Part shown: piece after piece, positions 9,880 through 19,262 of the stretch
Layout: each line of letters begins with the position of its first letter
Position numbering within the stretch: the first letter of the stretch is position 1
NCBI GenBank assembly: GCA_026210745.1
Contig: CP110632.1
Location: 1,364,001 to 1,428,000, forward strand
Length of the DNA: 64,000 nucleotides
Direction of reading: 5' to 3'
From: Exobasidium rhododendri
Lineage: Eukaryota > Basidiomycota > Exobasidiomycetes > Exobasidiales > Exobasidiaceae
Made by a program: the position numbers and the translations under genes
The notes under the pieces: generated by a model
Seen by the model: only the letters and a program-made list of their open reading frames with translations
What the model was told of the DNA's origin: nothing
The model's database searches: none

Positions 9880-11586
9880 CTACGCTTCAGCAAGGCTTCC
9901 TCCACATGAAGAGCCAGTCCCCGCCGTGCAGCCATAGCAATGTTTGGCAGTCTTGATCGGCTGCTGCGCCAGCACATCTAGGGAGTCTGAGAAGAGAACA
10001 GTGAGCACACGAGAGAGGAATATGTGTATATAGAGTGGGAGTAGAAACTGACCTAGTGTCCATATGTCTGCCCTTTCCGAATTCATAGGCATGTCAAGAG
10101 CGGCGTTGAAGTCACAATCGAACAGCTTGCCATCCCATTGAACGTTGATCGTCTCTCGGCACATCAGGCCGGATAGAGTGGACGGATTGAACGTCTTTGC
10201 CAGTAATTGAAAGTACTCGCTGAGCTTGCCACTCTGGAAGAGATCGTCAGCGAATCGTTTGATGGGCATGTTTGTGATGGCGAATAGAGAATTGAATGTG
10301 ATGCCTTGATTCGTGTGTAGTTGATTGCGATACTCTTCCTCGAGCGAGGCCTGACTCGGAGGCAAGGAAGCGCCACTGGGATTGTAGACCAGGTCCAGCT
10401 GCAGCCCCGTCCCCTCCTTGCCGTACCCTACGTCGTTGAGCAGACGGATGGCCTCGACGCTGGCGTAAAAGTACAGGGGAAGGATCAGTGTTTATAGTGA
10501 TGACGTTCGATAGCCCCCCTTCTTTCTCTCTCACCTATCTTGGTGCACCCTCTTTCCCCTCTGCTTGTCCGTTGTCTCTTCTGTGTAGCAAGGAAGAGAA
10601 GCTACAACGTGTACCTGTTGATCTGCCAGGAACTCTACGAGATCTTCTTGACCTTTCTCGAACAGAACAACGAGATTGCATCGATCGATCACTTGCTTTC
10701 CCAGCGAGCGTGCCTGTTTTAAGAATAATAAAGTGGACAAGAGTCAGAGGCCGTTTTGGTTGCTCGACTCCTTATTCCAAAGCTCCTCACCGCCTTCACA
10801 AGATGTCGAAAGTGCAGATTCAGCTCGGGCGCACCGCCGGTGATATCTACTACCTCGATCGACGGACTGCAGAGGCGGATTATTCAGCTCCTGCTTCATC
10901 TCTTGTTGAACTAAAGAGACTCACGATCTTCGCAACAATTCGATACACCTTTCCACGGTCTGAGGGGATAAGTGCCCGTCAGCAGACATCTCTACCTTGA
11001 TCAGCGTCCCAGTGACTCACTCTAAGGTCCATGTTCTCCCTTCTCTTCGATGGCCCTGATTCAACGTGGCAATGGCGGCAGGTGAGATTGCAGAGCTTGC
11101 CAATGTTGATCTGCAGCACGGTGGGCATGGCTGAGCAGACATAGGATGTGACTTATTCAGCATATAATCGAGAAGAGGTAAATCTACCGGGGGCCCTTCT
11201 CACCTCGTCGCAGAGGAGCACGCTCGATTTCAGCCACTCTTTGACCGAATGGCGAGACGGCTGCAGTCGCCTCATTCATTGCCTGTGGAAGTGTTGTGGT
11301 TGCATTGAAGAGGCTCCCTGTCAGCCCCTACCCTTCTTCATGCTTATGATGATTTATGATAATAACTCACCAGCGCTCGCTGTTCTTCTTTTCGTGCCTC
11401 TCGTCGCTGCACCACACTGATTGACTCGCGGAATGTGAGTGGTTCAGCCGCGGAGAACTTGAGTCGCCGACGTTGTGCCGCTTCTTGTCTGGTCGAAGTG
11501 GAAGATGAGCGCAAGCTGATAGCTCTACTCGCACAGAAGGTTGTTCGCCTCATTGTCGCTCCTGCCCACATCGTCGTACTCGCCAT
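9880..11586 (-). CDS. arsS: ArsS-type radical SAM enzyme of arsenosugar biosynthesis, probably mitochondrial
   Basis: There are eight exons: 11586-11371, 11327-11204, 11130-11021, 10959-10925, 10866-10791, 10713-10535, 10459-10053 and 9986-9880. Together they total 417 codons plus stop, in frame. After APLRR comes VLQINIGKLC NLTCRHC, the CX3CX2C 4Fe-4S/SAM motif. It is followed by HVESGP, VVDITGGAPELN, QVIDRCNLVVL and VASLPCYTEETTDKQRGK. The C-terminal DUF3641-like part has ITNMPIKRF, LSGLMCRETINVQWDG, LFDCDFN and HCYGCTAGTGSSCGG. ArsS converts the methylated arsenic product towards 5'-deoxyadenosyl-type dimethylarsinoyl compounds; this role is known from cyanobacteria. The N-terminus (MRRTTFCASRAISLRSSS, Arg/Ser-rich, no acids) looks like a mitochondrial presequence, sensible for an Fe-S enzyme. 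The exon 1/2 junction (43-nt intron, weak acceptor GGGTAG) is the least certain. Confidence 0.92.
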
Positions 11587-11756
11587 CGCAGCCGATCTCC
11601 TCTATCTCCGATGCAGTGGTGGTGCAGTAGGGAGGAGACGAGTGCACGCACTGTAAAACTCAAGGCAGGTCTGCGAATCTTGAATGTCTGTGCGCGTTAG
11701 ATCGAAAGTCCATCCCCACAATTCACTACACCGTCTGGGAAGATCCTCTCCCTTAG
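11587..11756. promoter_or_regulatory. Bidirectional promoter, arsS / P450
   Basis: A 170-bp gap lies between opposite start codons. Both promoters must be here or overlap the 5' ends of the genes. No TATA box is clear. Confidence 0.45.
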
Positions 11757-13298
11757 ATGGCAGTCTTCTCGTGGCTCAGGGGTCAGTCAGCACAGGAGGG
11801 TGCTCTTCCTCCACCACCTGGTCGACGCAGTGCTGTACCGCTGCTCGGACAAACCTTGTCGTTCCATGGTGCAGCCCATGATGAAGTGACGTCGCTAGTC
11901 GAGGCCACCGAATGTTCTTCGGTGCGACTCAACATCATCGCTCGGAATGTCGCACTCGTGACAGCCTATGAGGACGCTTGCATTGTGCTTGAGCAAAATT
12001 GGGACGTGGTACCAACAGTGTCGAGAGCACAGGCATACGAGCAGCTCATGTCCGCCTTCTACTCTTCACCAAATCTGCTCTTGGAAGACGAAGGCCAAGA
12101 GGGCTCCAAGGAACATCGACAATATTGGGAGACGTCCATTCACTATGCTCTACAAGAGAGTGATGTACAGAGCAGAGTCGCAGGTATGGTAGACAGCTGG
12201 CTAGAGAGGACGACAAGGGATAATTGCTTGACAGAGGATCTGTACGACGCATGCAAGAGCCTTGGCCACGATCTTGCCTTGGGAACGTTCTTGTCCTTGG
12301 ATAGCGGCAGCATGAAGAGCGGCCAGGATGGTCCGTCTCACGTTGATCTTCTCAGGTGGAGCGAGGAGATGCTCAGAGGCCAATTTACTCTGCCTGTTGG
12401 GTGAGTGCAATGCGAGGCATTAAAAGCGTTAGCCATCCCATCTCAAACGCTGCCCTGTCATCTTAAAAGGATCAACATTGGCGTCTTTCAGAACGCCTTT
12501 TCTCGAGGACAGGCAGCCAAGGCTCGATTTGACAAGGTGGTGGAAGAGCGACTGAGTGGAGGAGAGGCTGTACGTCTTTGTCCCTTCGCAGCTAACCCAT
12601 CGAATGGGTTGAGTACCGCCTCGCTCATATCACACCACTCCATGTTCTCTTCGAGTCTGGTAGTGAAAGGATTTGCTTCACTGGCCACAGCTCTTCTCCT
12701 ACAGCTTTTCAGGCAGGATGGGGACAACGACGAGACGCTCGCAAGTCAGCTCTGCTCCTCCGACGAAGAGTCATTCGCATCTCTACTCGACAGCATCATC
12801 ACCGAGACCGAGCGACTATCGCCGCCCATCATTGGCGTCATGCGAAGGGTTGTGGAGCCAAGAGGTCTCGATCTGATTGCATCTGGTACAAATGTTCCCC
12901 TGGGCTGGGATGTGTGGCCTTACTTTCCGCTTGCCAACAGAGACACGACTGCGTTCGGCAGTGACGCCTGCACTTTCAAGGCAGATCGGTACCTGGCGGC
13001 TCACAAGACTCCCGCGCCTTTGACGTTTGGAGTTGGAGTGAAGAATTGTCCAGGACGAGATGTTGTGCGGCTTTGGCTGAGAGAATTGGTCGCCTCTCTC
13101 CTAGGTAGAAGGACCACGAAGAAGTCGTTTCATCTTCAATTCGACGCTCGAGGAGGGCTTGATCGGGGTGTGCAAAGCTGGCTCGGCTGGCTCTCTGTCG
13201 ATCAGGCTGCTTCATGGAAGGATGTCAAGCAGCTGCCAACGCAGCGACCTAGAGAAGCAATACAGGCTCAATTCGTAGCGAGGAGCATCCCCCCTTGA
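11757..13298 (+). CDS. Cytochrome P450, soluble-looking and divergent
   Basis: There are two exons (11757-12400, 12470-13298), giving 490 residues in frame. The heme-binding loop is FGVGVKNCPG (FxxGxxxCxG), and the K-helix ExxR is ETERLSPP. The N-terminus has a proline-rich hinge (GALPPPPGRR) and PLLGQTLSFHG but no membrane anchor, which is unusual for a fungal P450. In the region expected for helix I (SSLVVKGFASLATALL) I see no acid-alcohol pair (AGxD/ET), so O2 activation may be unconventional or peroxide-driven. It lies head-to-head with arsS (170 bp) and tail-to-tail with the small CxxC gene (78 bp), so it is embedded in the arsenic cluster. I infer an oxidative tailoring step on an organoarsenical or its sugar. 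Substrate and CYP family are not recognised. Confidence 0.85.
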
Positions 13299-13375
13299 CC
13301 CTGCACTCCCCACGTCTCTGTCCTTGTATATATAGTGTAGTGAAGGGTATAGTGTAAATTTATCAAGGCGAATTC

Positions 13376-14000
13376 TTACAGCTTTGCATCACCGTCTTGC
13401 GGCTGGAGTGCCGCTCTGATGGCGTCCACCATCAGGCCCGCCCTCTGCTCGTCGATCGAGACCGTCTGACCTGGTCTGGCCAAGGCGCAAATATTAATCT
13501 GATCGCGAGACACAAGTTCTCGCACATCTTTCCCATCATCAAATAGTACTGTCGGTAGGCGAGTGCTGCTCTGCTTGGTGTATGTACGTAGCTGGAGATG
13601 TTTGCGTCAGTGACAATCTCTAAGAATACACTCAGTACCCCCTCCCCCACACACACACAAACGCACCCTCTCATCGAGCTCATCACGATGCAACTGATCG
13701 ACCCTGATGTTCAGACTCGACTGCAGCTTCTCCTTTGAGCTTTTCCAGGCAGTCGTCTCCGTCAAGCTTAGACCGCCATGAGTGATGTCGCAATTTCCGC
13801 ACACCGGCTGGCTCTGCTCTGCCTCTTCCGAACTGCTGCTGTGGAAGAGCTTCTTGTATGCATCTGAGAAGACGATGCGTGTTAATGACTCACTTGATCA
13901 AATTCGCCGTCTTCTACTCACACCTTAGCTTGCCAGAGATACTCCCGTCTGCATTGTAGACGATGACGACTCGCCTCTGATTATCTGCCGAATCTGCCAT
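13376..14000 (-). CDS. Small CxxC protein of unknown function in the arsenic cluster
   Basis: There are three exons (14000-13922, 13863-13667, 13570-13376), giving 156 residues in frame. The N-terminus is VVIVYNADGSISGKLRYAYKKL. Then come PVCGNCDITHGGLSLTETTAW (a CxxC followed by DITHGG), VDQLHRDELDER, and LPTVLFDDGKDVRELVSRDQI. I recall short bacterial proteins with the same order (YNAD, CxxC-D-TH, HRDE), usually hypothetical; I cannot name a function. The paired cysteines could bind a metal or arsenite or act in thiol chemistry. The C-terminal half resembles the 'price-the-substrate' beta segment seen in thioredoxin-like small proteins only superficially. It is divergent from the TauD-type gene (306 bp). 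The presence of introns shows it is an established nuclear gene. Confidence 0.8.
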
Positions 14001-14306
14001 AGATGCTGTTTTGCAGTGGTGCTCAACACCTTTCACTAGACTTCCCTAACGCGGGGCAGCACAAAACATCAGCAAGATGCAGTCCGAGAGCGAGGTGTGA
14101 TTACAAAAGGCAGCTTATGTCCGCTCGCACAAGCCAGTCGGCTTTGCAGAACAATATTTCATTAAAAATCGACGAGCACGCCATATTAGATGACGTGAGT
14201 GACCGTCTGCATCGCTCGTATGCTCTGCGGGAGCCAAGGACAGTGAGAATGATGTGCAATTCTTCACTATCCTCTTCTTCATCTTCATTCACATTGAAGT
14301 GTCAAA
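14001..14306. promoter_or_regulatory. Divergent promoter region, CxxC protein / dioxygenase
   Basis: A 306-bp gap lies between opposite starts. It contains TGACGTGA at about 14193-14200, which resembles a CRE/bZIP half-site; functional meaning is untested. Confidence 0.4.
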
Positions 14307-15865
14307 ATGCTATCCACACTGACATCTCAGCCATCCCATTTTGCCAACGCGGACTCCAATGGACACGGCGGCAATGATGGGGGAAACAGCTACTCTGATC
14401 AGATTCAAGCGCAAAGGAACCTGAAGAGCGCAGCGAACGTCCTCACTTCGGGTCAGAAGGACGCCGACTTGGACCTCATAACTCCTTACAAGGACTTACC
14501 AAAGGAGATCAAAGGAGACACCGTCTGGCATCCGGAGACGTACAGAGGAGAAGCCAACAAGAATCGTTGGGTGCATACATGGACCGCAGAGGAAGTTCAG
14601 CAGCTCGAGGAAGCCAGCGCGCTGTGGAGAGACAGTGGAAGGGAGTTGGGAGAGATCGAGCGATCCACCTTCCCCTTGCCGGCCTCACTGATTGCGACAC
14701 TTTCCATCCTCCGAGAAAGACTAGTACATGGCGTCGGCTTCTACCTCTTCAAGGGCCTGCCCACACAACGATGGGGAACTCACCTGAGCGCAATTGCCTA
14801 CCTCGGCCTCGGATCATACCTAGGCAACGTCAACTCTCAAAACGGCAAAGGCCATGTCCTTGGTCACGTCAAGGATCTTGGAAACGATCCTACCCAGATC
14901 GACAAAGTCAGAATCTACTCGACCAACGCAAGGCAATTCTTCCACACCGACTCAAGTGGTGGCTTGGTCGGTCTTTTGTGTCTTCACAAGGCTCTTGAGG
15001 GAGGTGAGAGCGACATTGCATCCAGTCACCTTGTCTGGAATGAGCTGCAGAAGAATCGACCAGACGTAGCAGAAACGTTGGCCACTCCCAATTGGTACTA
15101 TGACCGAAAGGGAGAAGTCAGTCAAGGCGAGAATGGCTGGGTGAAGAAGCCTGTCGTCTGGCTAGCAAAGGGAGCGCCGGATCATCATCTGTCACTCCAG
15201 TGGGATCCCTACTAGTGAGTCTCGATTCTGGTGGACTTGTGATTGTGCTGCTGACTCTTTTACCTCCCTCTCAAGCATCCGATCGATTGGTCGTCATGTC
15301 GAAGCTGGGCTCATTCCCGCCGTCACCCCTGAGCAAACAGAGGCCATGAAGGTGCTGGAAGAGACTGCTCAGACGGTCGCCTTACATATGGTCCTCGACA
15401 TTGGTGATGTGAGTGAACTCTCTTAAAAGGTAGTCTTTGATGACGTACGTCTGACTCATATCCTTCTCAACCAGATCCAATTCGTCAGCGATCACCACGT
15501 CTTGCACGCTCGTACAGCGTGAGTAGCAGCATGGGACACAGGCAAAGCGTGTAGTCTCGCACTGAACCTTTCTCTCTTCTTTTGATTCAGCTACCGCGAT
15601 CACGCCCCTCCAGCCCCTCGCCGTCATCTTCTTCGACTTTGGCTGGCTGTCCCAGAGGGGCCAGATCCTCTCAACCAGGGCTGGACATCAGGATGGAAGA
15701 CCGTCTATTCTGACTCGACGCACGAGAGACGAGGTGGCATTCAAGGTGAGCAGAAGACGGCCCACTTCGCTTTGTACTCGCTCGTTATTTGTGACTAATA
15801 TCATGCTTCCTCTTCTCCTTACAGTCAACAGCACGCCTCCCAAGTGCCCTCTTGACGGCGAATGA
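14307..15865 (+). CDS. TauD/TfdA-type Fe(II)/2-oxoglutarate dioxygenase
   Basis: There are five exons (14307-15214, 15276-15408, 15475-15518, 15591-15745, 15825-15865), giving 426 residues in frame. The iron ligands are HTD in QFFHTDSSG and a distal His in HHVLHARTAYRDH. The 2-oxoglutarate-binding arginine lies in RRHLLRLWLAVPEG. It belongs to the fungal TauD-like proteins that often act on small organic substrates or are annotated 'clavaminate synthase-like'. It is divergently paired with the small CxxC gene and so sits at the right edge of the arsenic cluster. It could hydroxylate or cleave a carbon next to a heteroatom; a role in arsenic chemistry is inference from position only. Confidence 0.88.
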
Positions 15866-16816
15866 GCAATCGGCTGTGTTCATTATTCCCCTTTTTAAAC
15901 TACATGACCGCACATTAATCCATGATCTCCTATACATTCATGCAGGTACAGTATGAATAATGTTTGAAGGTCGTGAGAGGGCCCCAAAGCACGCTTGGCC
16001 TAGTAAGATGCACAGGGGGGAGAATGGTAACGAGCTCGATTTACATTAAGAAGGAAGGTGTTGCACCCATTATCATCCCCTTGCTAAGAACGGTAGAGCT
16101 GCGCACAAAAGGGCCCAATGTAGATGGCGACAAAGCTACCAGTAAGGAGTGACTTTCCCTTGATCGTGCGTGTACGACGAGTTCACTGTCCCTCACATTC
16201 GCATCATCAAGGGCAACGACCGAGCGGCGGGATCGAAACAAACAGCCATAAAGAGGTGTCTGATCTCGACTTCCCTTCTGAATGCTTTCTGTAAGCCCAC
16301 TCCGTCGTATTCCCGTGGGGAATGGTAGGCCACGCCGGTCCTCTACTTATGTATACACACAGCGCGCGATCGGCGGGGTGCATGCGGTGAATTGCCGGTA
16401 TTCTCGCAACTTGCTGCTGACGCCGACGCCGAGGAGACAGGAGAGACTGACTGTACGGGCCTTTGGCAAGTTTCGTGCGCGGAAGGAACCCATTTAGATG
16501 CCTGTATGCGGTGCGTACATAAAAGGAAGAGAGCCCTACAAGGTACCCTCTTCTTTCGCCCAATAAATCTACGCAATGATAAATTTTCTTCCCCTTCTTT
16601 TCCGCTCCTCGGCCGGATAATAAGATCCTGAGCCCCCATTGTTCGAGCTTGCAATGTAGTGCACAAAATCTCTTACTTGGGCTACGCGACCGTCACAACC
16701 GCCGCCCTCCATGCTCCACATAGCCCTTCCTTGGATAAAAAGCAAAACCTAAAGTTGGGATCGAGTGTAGTGAGTGACCTTCTTGCTCCATTACCCATCT
16801 TCCACGGTCTTCAGCA
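15866..16816. other. Intergenic region with no recognisable gene
   Basis: No ORF here resembles a protein. It includes the 3' flank of the dioxygenase and the upstream region of the amidohydrolase, with a possible TATA-like GGATAAAAAG at about 16733. Confidence 0.4.
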
Positions 16817-17758
16817 ATGGTCGCTCTTAACAAAATCGATGTCCACCATCACTACTTCCCTGCTTCTACTATGAAGCAATGGAAGGGCGTCACAGACTGG
16901 CCCATGCCAAAAGACTTCAAGATGTGGACACCCGAGATGAGCGTCGAGGCCATGGACCGCCTAGGCGTTCAGAAGGCGATTCTCTCCGCACCTAACTCGT
17001 CCGCCTACGCACACGAAACCAACGTGGAGGCAAGTAAGGTTGTGGCTGGGAATCCTGAAAGGTTCGGCTTCTTCGCCACCTTACCACTTGGAGTGGAATC
17101 AATGGAGGCTGTTCTGGAAGAGATCAGATTCGCATTCGACGACCTGAAGGCGGACGGCATTGCTATTGTCAGTTCGTATGGCACAGGCGCGGATGCAAAG
17201 TACATGGGCCACGACGACTTTGACCCCATGTGGAAGGAGCTGAACAAGAGAAAAGCAATCGTCTTCCTCCACGGCGATCAGACAAAGTCGGCAAACGCGA
17301 GTCCTGGCAACGTTCTCCCCGTTCCCATCGTCGAGGTACCGAATGAAACGTACAAGTCTGCTTCGGACCTCGTAACCAGCGGCAGGAAGAGAAAGTACCC
17401 GGACGTCAAGATCATTCTGTCACACTCCGGAGGGAGCACACCATTCCTTGCCTGCCGAGTAGCGGTACTGTCAAACTACGTCGGCATGACAAAGTACGAG
17501 AAGAGTTTATCAGTCGACGAGATCCTCGAGGACTTCAAGTCGTTCTACTACGAAACAGCGTTGAGTGGATACGATGTGAACTTGGCCGCCTTGACTAAGT
17601 TTGTCGCCAAGGACCACATCCTGTTCGGAACAGACATCCCTGCCGTCACAGTCGACATGGCACAGTGGTTCACCAAGAACGTCGATGAGTACTTTGCCGG
17701 AGACGAAGCCATGAAACAAGCCGTCTTCAAGGGCAACTTCGAAAAGCTGCTGCAGTAG
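16817..17758 (+). CDS. Amidohydrolase-2 family protein (ACMSD / gamma-resorcylate decarboxylase-like)
   Basis: This single exon encodes 313 residues. The metal-binding HxH is in KIDVHHHYFP, with further ligands His in IVFLHGDQT, His in IILSHSGGSTPF and Asp in LFGTDIPAV. This is the ACMSD-like branch of the amidohydrolase superfamily, a TIM barrel that binds one zinc or manganese and typically decarboxylates aromatic or muconate acids. The length fits the family. The short N-terminus beginning at the first beta strand suits a cytosolic enzyme. No partner gene nearby fixes the pathway; the adjacent Pdr transporter may be unrelated. Confidence 0.88.
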   Translation: MVALNKIDVHHHYFPASTMKQWKGVTDWPMPKDFKMWTPEMSVEAMDRLGVQKAILSAPNSSAYAHETNVEASKVVAGNPERFGFFATLPLGVESMEAVLEEIRFAFDDLKADGIAIVSSYGTGADAKYMGHDDFDPMWKELNKRKAIVFLHGDQTKSANASPGNVLPVPIVEVPNETYKSASDLVTSGRKRKYPDVKIILSHSGGSTPFLACRVAVLSNYVGMTKYEKSLSVDEILEDFKSFYYETALSGYDVNLAALTKFVAKDHILFGTDIPAVTVDMAQWFTKNVDEYFAGDEAMKQAVFKGNFEKLLQ

Positions 17759-19262
17759 TGAGTGGTGCGAAAGCATCCCAACCTCCTCTACAAAGCATCC
17801 TTTCCATTTTGTACTTCTTGTAGCTTGCGTGTCAAAAAAATTTAAATTCCTGTACAGCATCGCATACTTCGAAAGCGGATGTGCGACCCTATCTCAGATC
17901 CACTCGAGAGAAGGAGAAATTTCCAACTTCTTATTTTACCCCGCCAGATCCAGGGATGAAGGAAGGACATTAACAGAAAATTAAATAAGCTTTGTTTGCG
18001 ATGGAGGGGCAATGCAAGCCACTTGACTCAATCTCGCCTTTCCGCTGATCACAACCTTGGCACTAGGTCACAGTCTCTTACGAAGCTGACGTAGATCTCG
18101 TCATACGATTGAATTACTGTGTGTGTGGCTCCCCAATGGGAGGCCGGTGGTTGTCTGGCGGTGGACCGGGAAGGATTAGACGCAAATTCTCCTTCCGTTG
18201 AACGAGGTGGGCTCTGCTCATTTCAAACTCACTCACCCCCGATCCCTCTTTCCTTCAAGTAGGAGATCTCGACTGTACGGCCGAGGGATTTTGCGAGGGG
18301 CCACCCGGAGGGACTAAGAGCGCAAGAGCGCAAGAAGAAGGGGACTAGATTCACAAAAACCATTTAAATGCCAAAAAGATAAAGTCATCTTTGTGTTAGT
18401 CGTTGTGGAGAAATCTTCAAGCGGAGTAAAGTAGACCGAAGGGACCTTAAGCAATGGACCAGCACACTTTATCACTTGGAAGGCAGAGAATAGTTCCGAG
18501 GGAATTTACCAGTCTCGAAGGGAATGTTTACTGCTGCCGCTCTGTGCCTGTTATAAGTCTTTATCTAAAGGCGCGAGTGACTAGGCTGGATTTAGAAGCA
18601 ATCTATTAATGAAGGGGGACGACCTTTTTTTACACACGACAGTGGGACCCTTCGCGGTGGGACCACTTAATTCTACTTGTTATTACAGTATTACATTGAA
18701 AGTACAGTAGGAAATTTCACATCTGAAATTTTTGTGGCCCCGGTACGAATGCCTATTTTTTTATGCAGCGCGAATTCTTAGAATAAGTGAGCTAAAGCTG
18801 TTGTACCTCTATCAAAGCGACATGCGTCTTCTTTTATTATTTGAAGAATGAGAACACCGAATACAATATTGAATTGTGGCTAAAAAGGCGCGTTTTGGGA
18901 CGTGGACACCACTCGCCCATCAGTTGCGGCCCAGATCCTTCCGCTTTGGGGCACTTGGAAAGGAGGCCAGCGGGACGCAACAAGCCCACACAAGTTTCGA
19001 TGCCACTTGGACGCCATAGGGGGGAGGGGGACACCGATGGGAGGAGAGAGGGGGAATGTGTGTAAGTGGGAAATTTCTCCCGGATGCTGAAGCCGACGAA
19101 GATTGATCCGTAACCAGAGTAAGGCGTGCCTATATAGGGTAGTAGTATGATTCGAGGTTCCTCCAGCTCTTCATCTTCATCTTTGCCCGCGCTCCCTCCT
19201 TCGTACACTTCTGTTACATAGCAACCTAGGCGAGCCTCTCACCCGCGCTCTATCGTGCTAAG
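17759..19262. promoter_or_regulatory. Long upstream region of the ABC transporter gene
   Basis: This 1.5-kb stretch is without a supported gene. A TATA-like TATATAGGG lies at 19131-19139, about 125 bp before the ABC start codon. Long regulatory regions are common ahead of inducible Pdr-type genes. I could not assign specific sites. Confidence 0.45.
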
